A stretch of 64,000 nucleotides of DNA from Archegozetes longisetosus (GCA_018873245.2 JAEMBT020000007.1:9431129-9495128); one strand, 5' to 3'. Shown: positions 34,442 to 49,128, counted from the first letter of the stretch. Notes: generated by a model from the sequence alone, not told the origin. Numbers and translations: made by a program.

Positions 34442-36040
34442 TTTCTTCAAGAAAGCTAAGCATTTGGTTTGAAAATTTTAGGCCTAGACCAAAAATCCTA
34501 GCTGTATTAGTACTTATAATCAACTGTAGTTTTATTGATCCATTAACTGATTGCATAGGAATTCCAAATCTAGATTATTCGCTATAAAATAATGTTATTT
34601 TCAACTTAAACAAATATTTGACATTTACTAAACTGTTACTAACGAGTCAGTATTAATTAAAGCTCAAAACGTTATAGATATTCTGCATTTTCTGCATATT
34701 TCCTAAAACGATTCAGTTTGAAGGTGAAATCAAATTAAAATATTCAATAACTAACTTCTATTTATAGCAATTATACATTCCTTTGAATTAAATCTAAAAT
34801 TGCTTGCAAAATTTAGTTCACCTCAACCAATCTAAACATTAAATTTAGATTTAATATGAGATAAGTGAGAATGAGAAGTGAAAATATGAGTCTTTGGATG
34901 ATAGATATGGAGCTAATCATAAGGAAACTGAGGTTCAATTTCTAAGAGACTAATCAATCATTCAATGATCAAGTGTTTGCATCACAAACGCTCACTTTAT
35001 ATTCATCTGATTAAAACTTGGCTGGATTTTCAAGATTACACCACTCGATAAGTTCAAAGTGTTTTATCGGATTCATATGTATTTACGTTTAGACCATTTT
35101 CTCTGAGCCTCGTATTTGCAGATTTTGGCGTTTGGATAAAATCTATGAATTCATTGATGGTTTAAACCTGATATGATTAAGCAGTACTCGATATAAGCCA
35201 CAGATCCTTATCGATCTTCAGGGATTGTGTATAAAAAACCAATAAACAAAAAACTTCTCTAATACATTTATACTATTGATTGAACTGAATTTCAAATCTA
35301 ATAAAGGAAGAGAAGTCAAATGAAATAATAGTTAGTAAGTTGTTAAGTATAGAGCAATTTTATTAGTTGTTATGCTGATAGGTTGACTTATATATTAAAT
35401 AACTTACAATAAGAGCAATTGGAATGGCTGTGAGCAGTGATGATGCATTTGTGTGTCACTTTGCTTTCAATGACATCTACAGCATTTTGTCTGTTATGCT
35501 GTTCTTTGTGAGTTTGGCAATTGTGATATGAAAAGCTGACGCTGTAATTACACTTTGTCTCTAACATCATAGGCATCATAGAGAGCTTCTTCTCTATCAA
35601 CTTGAACGTTATTATTAAATCTTCGTTTACGCATGATATAATCTGAAAACAGTCTCTATGAGTCAGCTCGTAGTCCCTGCTCTGATTTGGAAGGGATTTC
35701 GAGGAGGGGTGGTTGAGGAGGGGTGGAGGTCACCATTAGATATGGAATTCTGATGCAAATGACAGAATTATTAGTTTAAAAGCATAGCTTAAATATAACC
35801 CCGAAATGTAACTTTCTTACACTACAGCTAACATTTCATAATCATAACTGCCTGTTGTTAATAATGTTAGATTCATTTGCATAACATATGACTAAATTGC
35901 TTATCTAATAATTCTTATGGTTTAATACTAAACATATTGATTCAATATTAGAGTAAAGCAACAATTCAGTGCATATATTCAATATAGATTCTATAGCTAT
36001 CTTACAGTGGAATATGAAATTAACATTTGGTAGGATTAAT

Positions 36041-36127
36041 GTTATAAAGTGTTATGTGCTGTAAAGTGTTATCTGCTATAAAGTGTTATCTGCTATAAAG
36101 TGTTATCTGCTATAAAGTATTATCTGT
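36041..36127. repeat. 17-nt tandem repeat, about 4.5 copies
   Basis: Unit GCTATAAAGTGTTATCT. The last unit doubles as the left arm of the adjoining hairpin at 36109-36161. Confidence 0.9.
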
Positions 36128-36161
36128 AGTACTATTAGAACTAGAGATAGGACTTTATAGC
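36109..36161. other. 53-nt hairpin, copy 2
   Basis: Arms GCTATAAAGTATTATCT and AGATAGGACTTTATAGC pair with one mismatch and one wobble over 17 positions. Its left arm is part of the 17-nt tandem array. Confidence 0.6.
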
Positions 36162-37466
36162 AATGACCCTCCGATCCTATTTGCAGGTCTTATTGGAGGC
36201 CATAGCGATTACAGTTCTACAGCTATTGCTTGTTGCAGTTGCAGCAAATTTGTAACAAAAGCTTTCTTTTTCACTTGTTCTCATCCACTAGAGTGAAAGC
36301 GAATGATGTGTTGTCGTCCCAGTTTTCATTGTTGTCAAAGTTTCAGCACACAATTGTCATACAAATCCCGTCCAATATGAAACTTTGCGTCAGCTTATAC
36401 TTCACTGTTTTTTGTTCTACCAGTAAATACCATATTATATTAAGGCTGCATAAGACGTATAAATATAAACAATTTCAATTCTATGTAGTTCATCGATATT
36501 TGAAATACCAAACTATTTTAAATACCAAACAATAGATTTAATTAAATGCCAAACATTATATATTAATATTGAAACAAATGTTTCTAAACTTTCTGTTTGA
36601 ACATCTCACTCAAAACATAGCATTTGATAAGCAGTTGAATTGAAAAATTAGAAAAACTTCTAAGTTATGACAGTTACATGAGTTTGAAAAGATGATTAAG
36701 AAATATAGGAAAACACTGATTTATGATTATTAAGAATGATAGAAGAAGACATCTGCTAGAAACTGGTTGTTAATTAAAGATTTAGCTGATATGTTTTCTA
36801 ATAAGTTATATGAAGGCAATGTATTTATTATAATGAAAAACTGATGACTTAGTATAGTAAACTCGAAACTGATGGCTTACTACTGCAAATCAATTGAAGG
36901 CCTGTGTGCTCGTTTCCATTAGAAGAGCTCATTATTGAAATCACGAGACATTATTAATGAATTGAGACGCAACAGAAAAAAGCTGGTGTTTCAAAATGCT
37001 TCAAAACTGCATTCAAGCAGCTTATGAGGCAAAGTATATCTGTTTAAATGTGTTCATATAATTGATTGTGACTCGACTTGATATAAAAGCGCATTATGAA
37101 TCAGGGCTCAGTTTGAGAATAAATAGCACAAACGCCTATCCAATGTTTGATATAAATGATTCTCAAAGTCTATGTCTAAACTTCTTGCCTCCCATTTCGT
37201 GTTAAAAGAAATATCTTACAGAGACTCAATTGAAGAGATGATACTTTTGGCGAACTAAATCTGATCATTGAAAGCCTGAACTAGAATGGGATCTATTTTT
37301 TATATATATATTTTCAGGTTGGGTGCCATATATAAAAGTTTGACCTAAACAAGTGAATCTTGAGCGATACGTCATAATCACGGGCAGCTGCCACCACATT
37401 TGTCACCGGGACAATACAGCCATGTGGCTAATGCTCAATGCCTCCATTTGATCACTTTTCTCCAAT

Positions 37467-37520
37467 CTTTCAGTTCAATTCCGATCTTTCGGTTCAATTC
37501 TGATCCTTCTGTTCAATTCT
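37467..37520. repeat. 20-nt tandem repeat, about 2.7 copies
   Basis: Unit GTTCAATTCYGATCYTTCK. Its GTTCAATTC core resembles a tRNA B box, but no tRNA fold surrounds it. Confidence 0.75.
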
Positions 37521-40082
37521 AACAAGAGAAGTCCTGTAAAAAACAGAGTCTTTTACACAATTCAATCCAAAGCTATTGCTGTGAAAGTAGTAAATCTAGA
37601 CTTTGGTCACGTGCAGTTGTCTGTTGAAAGACCTTTGGGTTTTGATTCAATTTGATCGACTTTGTTGAGCTAAATGAGCAGTTTAACACTTCTTAGCTCG
37701 AGTTGGTTTTGCAAAAGTTTTTCAATTGGTAGATAACGCGTTATTTCCGTAGACTGTTCGCAATCTGACTTTGCTGGGAGAGATGGAAAGCTAAAACTTG
37801 GGAGTAGTCAGTCATTAAGAAAGCATTATATGATGCATTAGAGTTAGAGCATCTGATACGCATTCCTATTTAACTTCGCTGTACATATAACTTACGAGAC
37901 TTACTTTCCTTCAGTTTCCAAACGCTACTTAGCCTGTAATGAGCTTTTCTTGGAAATATTCACCACAAATTCCCGCGAGAAATTTGCCAAAACTTATTGA
38001 TATCTTGGATTTGTGCTACGAGTTCATAGTGGAAGAGATGGAGAATAAAGTTTCCAGTAATAAGCAGAGAAAATGTTCCGGTCCTGACATCATGATTACT
38101 GAAGCACTTTGTGAGGGAAGGCAACTTGTTTTGTGCTAGTAGTAACTTTAAGTACTATACCTAAAATCATAGACATTCGTCCGACTGAAAAGTCCTTTAC
38201 ATCTTTGGATAAAGTTGTGCTCTAGTACTGGCATTTATGGCGCTTTTTTCTCTTTTTTGCCCATCAGTCCTGTCATTAAGAGCACGTTAGCAGAAGTTCG
38301 CGCTATATATGGGCTCAATCGGAGTCCATTTCGCGTATAAGTCTTGCATGACTATCATTTGAGTAATGCATAGAAGGAAAGAGCAGTCGCATCAAAGTAT
38401 GGTTTACTGATATCAGCGAACGCAAACAGCCATATAATGCAACTCTAACTCAAAGTCGAACAACAACACCAAGACGAGCATCAACAAACGTTGATGTCCC
38501 TTTCATCGTATGATCAAATAACTATTGCTTCTATTTTCAGATTAAAACTCTTCTGCTTCGAAGATTCGTTGGAAATGAAGCGTTCAGTTAGAGCTCTTTC
38601 CTTGAAAAAAGCGATTCCATCAGATATAATGTTCTGTTGGCAGCATTCTTGTTTTTTCGTTCTCTTTCTTTGCCATTCTTACATTCATCTATAATGCTCT
38701 TCTTCTGATATAATCATTCTTCAGGTGTCATTTTGCTGTTTAGTCCGCTGATGCAGACTTTAGTTCACTGTTGGTCTGATAATAGCATATTATTCAAAAT
38801 AAATTGATCAGAGCCATCGTTTCAGGCATAATTATAAGGCATTCGATAGGAAAATTGACAGTCAAATAGATATGAATCAAATTTGATCAGAATATCGATG
38901 AAGAATAATATACACCATTAATTTTGTTTGCATTCTATACAATTTTAATAAAGACTTTTCTAAATTGATTTTTTTCAAGTTTACAGCTGTTTAGAGGATT
39001 AATTTGACGGATAAGAGTGCGCTGTTTTCTAATGCTTTAATATATTCCACTTGATATCAATCACTACACAATATTATATTTACATAACGATTAAGAGGTT
39101 TAGCTTTGCCTCAATGTCATACTATTTTACTATATAAATAATTAAATCGATTATATAGAGTTATAGGCGTTTTTCGTAGCTGTATATGTTTAGTATTTGA
39201 GTGTTTTTAATAGCCTTTGGCCATCTCTGGTCTGCCCGTTCCTATAGATAAGGAGATATAAAACTATATAATTTTGATTTTAGCCTTGAGAAACTATTGT
39301 CGTATATCTAGAACAGATGCACAAATATAGTTAGTAAGATCCACTGCTCATACCAAAAGGATCAAGGCTTTTGATGCAATCTTGCCAGAGCATCATTGGG
39401 TGCACTACTCACTGATCAAATTGAGAGAATGTTCACTTTAACTCGCGACAAACAATGATTTGTTCTGGCGAATTTGGATTGGGTTGGTAGTTAAGGGCGC
39501 CTTTTGGTCGGGCAGAAGTTGTAGGATATAATCTATTTTGTTTCCTATTACAGCCATCCATGCATGCATTTAGTGTAAGGCAAAATAGAGACACCAACGC
39601 AATACACTTAAAGGCACAGCAATCCAATACATTTGATTTGTATGAATGCAACAGTCAATGTTGGCGAGAATCTAAGGCCTGCCAAAGGAGGCAAGGTTTT
39701 AATCACATTTCTTTTTAGGCCTTAACTTGCGATTCTCTGGAGGAGTTTGAGAATAAGGAATGAGCTAAACTTAAATTGCCACCTGTGACGCTGTTGGTAA
39801 AATGTATAGGTTTCATATGATACCAATAAGAAATAGTATTAGCAAAGCCGTAGCGATTGCTATTCCGCTCATATACTAAATCGTAGGGATCGAGTACTGC
39901 ATTCATGAATTGTATTAAATAAGCGAATACCCATATTTCGATTGACATACTCTAGTTATACGCATTTTTAGACTATTTTTGACAGCTATATGAAGGATCA
40001 TTGTTATGATGACAGGAAAAACCCTGTCATTTCGCCTGAAATTGGCAGCATCTCGAATGCGTGCTTTCATCTGATAACCCAA

Positions 40083-40132
40083 CTAACTCTTACTAACTCT
40101 CGCTAACTCTCACTAACTCTCACTAACACTCT
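40083..40132. repeat. 11-nt-class tandem repeat (CTAACTCTCA), about five copies
   Basis: Imperfect copies separated by 10-11 nt. Confidence 0.85.
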
Positions 40133-40536
40133 CTGATCGTTCGTTGTCGATCTGCTCTGTTATTATTTGAGGAAACAGAAACGCTATACTTCTGATTTAT
40201 ATGCAGTTCAATGTTTGTTAGCGAATCCTCAGCGGACTTTTGCTGGAAAAATATTCTCTCGAGTCGTTCAATCTTAGGATTGATTCAGAGTTAGAGTTAG
40301 CTTTGGTTGAGTTGGGGCTAGAAGTTTGATGCCAGCTCTACAAGTAAACTACGAGTAAACATAACTTCATTTTCGATGCGTAAATATTTCCCTGTACATC
40401 CTTAACAATACCACCACCTGCTGCTCTCATCGAATATTCAAATGCAATCCAAATATCCAAACGGACGAGAAATCAACTGATACCTTGACTAATAATCATA
40501 CCTAATAATATTTCCCTATTCTATCAACTGTTCTTT

Positions 40537-40538
<2 letters not shown>

Positions 40539-40575
<37 letters not shown>
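40539..40575. repeat. (CT)n microsatellite
   Basis: Uninterrupted dinucleotide run. Confidence 0.97.
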
Positions 40576-40576
<1 letters not shown>

Positions 40577-43531
40577 AATCTGCTAGAATCTAAACATCTA
40601 TGCCTGTCTAACATAGTGTTATCCTCTATTTTGAAAGATGACCTGAAGTTGCAAACGTTCCAGTTTGACTATAGTTGTTCACATGAAGCACACAATAAAG
40701 GTTTCTCCCAATACAAAGATTATTAGAGATCAATAGTGTCTATGAGTTTGAGTGTACATTGTCTGCATTGTCAACAAAATTAAGTAGAAGGAGATGGCCT
40801 AGAGAAGACAAAAGAGAGAAATAGTGTTGAGCAACAGCTGACGGTCGGCTCGATCAATTGAAAGTTTTGCATTTTCTTAATGATTTTTCTTCTTCACAAA
40901 TGCCACAAATGCTCATTTTGTCTGACTTAGTGCTGACAGGAGTGTCCAAGTGATGCACACTCAGCTCATTATCCTCATCGTGTGGTAATTATCTTTCCAA
41001 ACTAATACAACAAGTTTTTATATGATGAGACAATAAATTCTTGTCCAGTTTTGTCCATTTTTCGGCTCATTTGCTCACTTTCATAACACAAGTCGATGAG
41101 CTTTTCGTCAACGACTCAATCAAGACAATAGTGTTAACAATACTGTTATTACTGTTGAATATGAAGAAAGAACAAAAGCTAATCTGATTTCACGTAGCTA
41201 TCAGTGAGAATAGATTGAAATATTTTGGAAATATTAGATTTAATGAGAATATTGCCAGAGAATGTTATGCTATAACCAGTCTCTGTATTTAATGTGGCGT
41301 AACTGAAAATATGCATCAGTTCGTGCAACAGTCCAGGGATTTAAAAGGGTCTGAAGTTCAAAACGTTTTTCATTAAAATTAATGCCAAATGTTCTATCAG
41401 AATGATTCATACGATTCAATTAAATTAACTTCTGCATTTATGAAGCCTAATATGTGATTGATTTGTTCTCAAAACTACTGCTTCAATGTATTATTTAATT
41501 TAATTTCTCACTTTAATGTTTTCACAGTTTTCATTTGAAAATTCTTTCATTTCATTAACCAATAGAAATATTTAATCAAAATAATAACAAATGTTCAAAT
41601 TTGTTAAATTCAGATAGATTCATAGTTGAAGATCACTTTAAAACAATCCAATTGATTACTCTAGTTTTTAACTGTTATCCACTTAATCTCTTCGCAGACT
41701 CTATGGCGTTGAATTCAATAACATATATATATAGCTCGTATAAACTTACAATGTAAACAAATGCTAAAATTGTACAACTCAGATGACATCCCAAAATTTT
41801 GAGGTTTTCACTAATTAGATCATCAAATATTTTCTACTCTAAACTGTTCTTTATGTAAAGAGATAAGCTGTGCGATAGTATTAGTTTAGGAGAACTCATG
41901 TACCCATACTCTAAAAATTTCAAATTCAATTTTAAGCATAACCTTTCATTGAGAAATACTTGGTATGTCTTTTAGTTTCAAGTTTCTGTATATTCCGCTC
42001 AAAACTTAGTTCTGGCCTGATATCATCCTGAAGATTAGAAGAATATTCAGAAGCATCTGAGATGATGATTTTTCTGCAGTAGCTTTTTCATAAGCTTAAA
42101 TAAGTGAGGAGGACATTTTTGGCAGTTAAAATGGTCATTTTCAAGAGTCTCTTCAGGAGTACGAAATGACTTTTTTCATTTCTAACAAGTTTTTTGGATA
42201 TGATTTCTTTTGATAAGTTTAATCTTATTTAGTCAAGTTTATCTATTTGAAGCATTTTAAAGCCTGATTAACATTCGAGAAATGAGCTTAATCCGCTTCA
42301 GTTCATTGAATAAGACTTAAACTGAAACGGTTTAAAATTTAAGTGAAACACCAAAAATCCGATAGTCAATTATTTGATATGAGCTTATTTTCAAGCCTTT
42401 CCACATTTCTGAGCGCAAACTTCGTTTAATTTTAAAACATACTATTAGATCTCATTTTTGTGGATAAATTCAGAAAATCAGGATTTTTGGGAGTCTCTAA
42501 ATTTAAAAAAATATTATTCTTTTTGACGGGCTTATTAGTGTTACCGGACTTTATCGCTGTCATTATTTGAGTTGACAGGAATAGAGAACGTTCCGGAAAG
42601 TCTCGTCCTCATGCATAAGTCACATTGCAATGAGTTTGGTTACAGAAAATTGGAGATATATTGATCGAATTGAATCTGAATGGTATAGTTGTCTGGCCAA
42701 GTTTAAGCCATAACGTATTGCGTCAACATATCTAGAAAGTGAAAGAGAGCTTTAAATTCAATTAAGATTAAATAATGGATCATCTAAATTACCATTAACT
42801 TTCTATTTGGAAAATATCCCAAAACTATTTAATAATTCTTTTAAGCCTATAATCGAAACGCATCGATAAATATTGGCGATTACAATAATTTTGAATTTGA
42901 GATTTGTTTGTCACTTATCTCAGTTAATAACTTATTTGGTCAAATTTGTCGAATCTTAACAGAGCATATATTTGGCGTGTACTTTGTTGGATATCGAGTA
43001 TTGTTGTTGGAACTCAATCTGAAAATGCTCAAATTTAGTTGAAAAAATTGATTTGTTTATTTATTTATACCTACGTATACCAATAAATACCGAACAATTA
43101 CTAGTTTATATTCAGTGAATATATAAATATATTGAGTGTAAACGTCATAATCAATTAATATAAAACAATCTCTTTATTAAACTATTCGTTAGCTTTGAAT
43201 TAATTTGAACCGAAAAGAGAAGATTACTACAGAGCTGAAAGTTTCTTAAAATGAATATTGTATTAAAAAGCGAATAGTTGAAGTGATAAAAAATCATTTC
43301 GAATGGATTAGTGAAGTTGATCGTAAATAATAGAATCAAACAAATTTCTAGCGAACAATTGGTTGGTTAAATCGATTGTATATTTCAATCATGCGATATG
43401 AAAGTGACAATAGGGTGTGTCACATGTAGTATAGTTTAAGAGATAATATACTATGATTTACATGATTGCGAAGTCGATGCTGTCCAGTAAATCAGTGACC
43501 TATTCGTGCGAACGTCAATGATGTTTATGGA

Positions 43532-43583
43532 GTGATATGAAGTTAGTTGTGTGATATAAAGTTAGTTGTGTGATATGAAGTTT
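43532..43583. repeat. 19-nt tandem repeat
   Basis: Unit GTGATATGAAGTTAGTTGT, two good copies and one decayed. Confidence 0.75.
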
Positions 43584-45158
43584 ATGTAGTCATATTGAGC
43601 TTGTGTAGTCACACTCAGTTATGCAGTCATATGATTGTAAGTGACTTATTGCTGACTAATGTTTAACAAGCAATACCACAAACGCTAACATTATGACAAT
43701 GACATGCTATCAATGTTTGCAAAGCATTAAATAAGTTTAGTTGGTTTGCTTTTCTTACTATTTTGGCACTAAAAATCATTTGGTCATTGTTTCATTGGAA
43801 ACGCTGTTATGTGATCAGTAAAGCGGAACTAATGCACGTCCACTTGAGATTTTCATGATTTTGACAACTCTCTCCCTATATTCCTCTAATCGCTAAACTC
43901 AATCATAAATGCCTTCAATCTCTTCTTTCCCTTTTTGCACGCAACCTTGCATACATTTATTTCTTCTCTAATTCATTTGTCTTCCTTTTGATTTTGCATT
44001 TAATTCAATTTTCTCTTGAGATGTGATTACTGAAATTGATGTTCAAAAATTTGTTAATTACATATTCAAATACTTAAATGTATATCTGCAAATAACTACT
44101 TTTCTAAATAGACTATAAATTAACGAAATCAAATCGTTTTGTTCAATATAATTTTACAAAATCAGAAAAGATAAAAGCAGCAGGCTCATTTCACCATTTA
44201 AGTTAACTCTTTTATCAACTCTATTTTGGTTTTATCATAAAAGCAGTTAATCGAAAAAATTTATAAAAATAAAGCAACAAACGATCGATTATTGTTGACG
44301 CATCAACATTTTTTCAATAAAGAATGCTTCACTTTCTAAATAAACATATGTTTATTGAGTTTCAATTTTCGAGAAATCGGTTTCGTCTAATCTCAAATAT
44401 AAACAATTATGAGTACGATTTAATACTTCTATCGTTTCTAAAGTTTCAAATAATTGCTTCGCAAACAAAATGCTTCAATTAATTTGTATTAAAATGATTT
44501 TCGAAGCGACAAAAGCAGTGATTAGGCCATTAGACGAGATTTATTCTTGATATCTATATAGTGTCTGAATAGGAGAAATATATAGAAAGAATTGAAAATT
44601 GATGCAATACTTTTCACAAATGCTAGTGTTTGCAGTTGACCCAATTCTACGATTTTAAGTTTTCAGAAATAAGTTGGATGAGAGAAACCTTCAATTTTGA
44701 TAACAAAACCAATTTATACCGGTTTCGTGTTTGGATATAAATATATATATTTTTCATGAAAAATGCAAAACTTGATTTGCACTCTTGTACAGTCAACATG
44801 TGAGCACGACTGAGAGAAATAGAGAAATGCATTAGAATGTGTTGAGGGTTAATATGCATAACGTATTTGGATATATCATATATGAATGCAGACCTAATGC
44901 ATGAATATATTTAGTAAAGCTTATATTGCAAAGCATGCAATATTGTGATTGATCCTTTATATGAACAAACATTGCACCAATCAATATACCAGTATTACAA
45001 CACATCACAGGAAAGCGCATATAATGTTATGTTATATGTTATGGTCAACCTATTTTCAACATTTTCATTCACATATATTTCTATTTCGATACATATCTAA
45101 CCCTAACTCAAAACGATTGCAAACTCTAAACGATTGGAAACTAGAAACGATTTGGTAT

Positions 45159-45224
45159 TGAGCTGAGTAGTATCTGAGAATATATTTGTTGTGAGCTGAG
45201 CAGTATCTGAGAATATATTTGTTG
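45159..45224. repeat. 33-nt direct duplication
   Basis: Two adjacent copies starting TGAGCTGAG, nearly identical, which suggests a recent duplication. Confidence 0.85.
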
Positions 45225-45827
45225 TTATGTTATGCTTTAGTTTTTGCTAGGATAGATTCTATATTAGTTGAAAAGAAAACTCAAAGTAACTTAAGATCAT
45301 CATAATCATCATCATTTCATGTCAATGACAAATGTAATATACCGAAGATTATATAGAAATTTATTTTTTCTTTAGTTTAATGGCCAAAAAGCGCAGTCTG
45401 TGTATAATCTGTTCATTTTATATACATAAATATTTGAGTACAACTGAATTTGCCGTAGAATTAAAGTAACTTATTTCCAGAGCAAAAAGTATTATTCTCT
45501 TTGAAAATACACTCTTTAACGTATACAACATTACAATTAGGACCAGAAAAGATTGTTCAGCAAAAATGAGGTTCATTGGTGTAATGATCATCGAGGGATA
45601 GAATGCATTTATAGACAAGTTGGTATTACAACTTGATTCAATTAACAAAACTAACAAAACCAACTTTGCCAACATCTTCCCTAACTTTTACTTCAACTCA
45701 TTCATCTCACCCGAAATTGACACAAATATTAATTCATACTGAACTAGTCACTGCTTCCACTGCTATATTACATAGCATATTATACACCATATTATACCTG
45801 TTGAGAGTCTTATCACTAGTACTACAC

Positions 45828-45875
45828 TGAGAATTACAGTGAGAATTACAGCCAGAATTACAGTCAGAATTATAG
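45828..45875. repeat. 12-nt tandem repeat, four copies
   Basis: Unit TGAGAATTACAG with small changes. Confidence 0.85.
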
Positions 45876-46217
45876 TATGCTTTATATGTAAATGAGTTTT
45901 GCCAATTAAGTCTGCCTCAAGCATTACTTTCGATTAGGTGCAGCAAAAACAGCAGAAAGAGAGAGATACTAGCGAACGTGCTATATCTAAGTATATAGTG
46001 TAATTGATGCAAATAACAGTTGCATTTCTCATGGATTTTGTAATTAACGCTTCCTTCGTTCGGTCTGATGAGAGCTACGTTATGCAGGAAAGACACATAG
46101 TTTAAGGGGAGGTGAACAAGTAGTGAAGGTATGCCAACACTAATGCATAACTGCACCAAATGTAGGGATTGCGTTATTCCTTGATAATAATGCTCATACG
46201 TAAGGCTATCTCTCTTA

Positions 46218-46219
<2 letters not shown>

Positions 46220-46258
<39 letters not shown>
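46220..46258. repeat. (CT)n microsatellite
   Basis: Uninterrupted dinucleotide run. Confidence 0.97.
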
Positions 46259-46261
<3 letters not shown>

Positions 46262-47561
46262 GCTCTTTTGCTCATAGATGACTGTTAAACAAATGGATTC
46301 CTCAGCTAATTACGCGTCATTAGTGAACTCATAGCTTTCTGCATCATTAGAGAATTAGAGGAAGAGCGCACTGTGAAAACCAATGAAGCTTACACTTTAT
46401 TGCAAGTTAGGTATTATCTTAACATTTGATTCTCATTTCACTAAATGAATGGTTACATTGGTATTCGTGAATTGAAGAAATAGGTTCTCAATGTGAATAA
46501 ATTGAAGGCTTTGTATGTAATTGAAATATGACTAAAAATGATATTAAATAATGTTAGCATTGTATGTGTTTTACAAAATGGTTAATTAAAAAGCAAAGAC
46601 AATGGTAACAATATTTAATAGAATTTCTAGTGATATTTATATATATATATATTTATATATTTTATATATTTGCCAATTTGGCTCTATTGAGTTAATGTTA
46701 TGGTTGTTAGAGATCCTTAATGTTCAAAATAAATATATGAAATAAAGCAACAGTGATAAAGCCTCTGGCATTCTATAATCCAATCAACAACCAGACTCTA
46801 CCACCAAAAGAATAAAACTATTTCTCCTTTGCATCCCTCCTCTAACATCACTTCTATAGAAAGCCAGTTTAGCTCATCTTTTCCTATCATAACGTTTGCT
46901 CTGCTTCTATTAATTCATTTGTTCATTTCGTTTTTATCCGCACATCAAATCCTCATCCATTGGATTCTTAGTTATTTCTTACTTATTACTCTTTATCAGA
47001 GCTGACCTCAATCATGCTCAGCGCTAGTCATTGCCAACATCGTTATCTGGTGATAGCATATTTTCTTGCCAAATGAATTACACTCGAATACTTAATAATT
47101 CGTCATAGCAACCAAATATAATACGTTGTTATGGTATGCCTTTCTTCAGAGCATAACATGTTGAGATATTCACAAACTTATACAATATTCAATATAGTAA
47201 TCAAAGCAAATCTAAAATCAAATTCAACCACAAGTTCATGTCGATGACAAGTAGATTGACATAGGGACGTGCTTTTGCTTGTTACTACCGGGGATTACTT
47301 AGTTAGTAAGTACAAAAGACATAACTTGGCTTATGAGAGACTAGTAGTCTTAGAAGAGTGTCATAAGAATGGTTGCAATGGTTGCAAGGGTTTATGTTAG
47401 TTTGAGGCTCAAGTCTACGGGCTAGGAATGAGTCAATGAGGCACAACAAATTGGAAACAAGTTGTTTGAAAACAAAGTGACAGTAGCATAAGTATTATTG
47501 CTGGGTTCTGTTTTTTGTTGCTTTATTTTCAGCTTATGTTCCGACTGCTTGAACACTATAA

Positions 47562-47671
47562 GCTAACAGAACTATGAACTAACAAAACTATAACCCAACA
47601 GAACTATGAACTAACAAAACTTTAAGCCAACATAACTTCGACCCAACATAACTTTAACCTAACATAACTTA
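47562..47671. repeat. 16-nt-class minisatellite (CTAACARAACTATGAA), about seven copies
   Basis: A chain of AACTAACA/AACATAACT units that decays to the right. Confidence 0.8.
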
Positions 47672-47922
47672 ATACTATATTTGTTTGATTGCAACTCTCA
47701 AAAACATACTTTGCTTATTAGGGCTTAATTTATGATACCTTACACTTAAAACAAGCAGATGCTCCTCTAAAAACTAAATCAAAGCCCGCCTGTATTGGGA
47801 TTTGTAAGTGGTTTAAGTCAATTATCTTTACTAAGAGGAGAACACTGAAATCGCTTATACAAAAAGTAAGTTTTTGTACTTCCAAAAGAAGAAGAAAAAG
47901 AATAGAAGAGAATAAAGAGAAC

Positions 47923-47925
<3 letters not shown>

Positions 47926-47986
<61 letters not shown>
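47926..47986. repeat. (GA)n microsatellite, 61 nt
   Basis: Purine-strand orientation, opposite to most other tracts in the region. It creates a false Ser/Leu-repeat ORF on the minus strand. Confidence 0.98.
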
Positions 47987-47990
<4 letters not shown>

Positions 47991-48445
47991 ATGCAAAGAA
48001 AAAGTCAGATAAATAGTTGTTCGGCAGTTGTGAGTGTAGTGCAGTATATGGTAGGGCCAGACGTCATCTGGTTCTATGTTAGCAATGCTCAATTTATCTG
48101 AGAAGATTCCCCATGGAATCCATGCCAGTGTGTCCGTGACGTATTTTCATTGATCATTGAAGCCTTGCCTCAAAGAGACGAACACAGCGGGGATTCTTTA
48201 TGCAGTATTATTCTCTGAAAGTGACGTGCTATGCATCGCATCACTTCCTATTTTGTGGTAAAAGACCAAATACTTCAAACTATATTCGCTTTATAATAGA
48301 ATCAGTTAATGTATTCAATACTCAAGTAGAATGTCTTCAGAGGCATTTCTCACATAAGATGGCCATCATATGCATAACTTATCTATACTTTACCGAACAC
48401 TACTGAACAAAAGCTGACATAATCCTTAAATATATGACATACATG

Positions 48446-48454
48446 TCTCTCTCT

Positions 48455-48499
<45 letters not shown>
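48446..48499. repeat. (CT)n microsatellite
   Basis: CT run interrupted once near 48455-48459. Confidence 0.95.
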
Positions 48500-48501
<2 letters not shown>

Positions 48502-49068
48502 CTGTTCTCTCTGATGTAGTTGTTTTCCCCTAGCATTTGAAGCTAAAAGAGAAATGATGACCGTTGAGAGCATTGTATAACTTTAGTGCTGTATTTAAAG
48601 ATTTGTGCCGCGATCGTGGATAAGCAGTTCTAGGCCTTTATTATAGATGCCGAACATTAGCACTATTGAAAACCATGACTTGACACAAGTTTTATGAAAG
48701 TGTGGAAAAATTAATTTCTCATAATTGGAGATGAGATGAACCAAAAGTAGATTGTCTGAGAGCAAGTTTAAAATAGGCTTTTCTTCAGATGTTTCAAACA
48801 GATGTGAAAACCATAGCAACCATATTCTTAGTTCACTTTAACAATAATCTTATAGATAAATATGAATTTAATCTTTCACACATCGATAAATACATTGTCA
48901 AAAAGAGAACTGAACAACAAAATCAGATCAATCACTGATTCTTAATTGCGGAACTGCTCAAATTATTCACTATCAATAAAATCTTAAATATTTATTATTT
49001 CTTAATTCAATTTGCAAACCATAACTAAGTTTCCATGCTAAGCCTCTTCAAACTTATATAACGAATCG

Positions 49069-49070
<2 letters not shown>

Positions 49071-49128
<58 letters not shown>

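Noticed and set aside
37467..37520. GTTCAATTC resembling a tRNA B box.
   Set aside because: It is part of a 20-nt tandem repeat; no A box or cloverleaf is nearby.
47730..48092. 120-codon minus-strand ORF, the longest in the gene-free region.
   Set aside because: Its middle is a translated GA/CT tract (Ser-Leu repeat); the flanks have no recognisable content.
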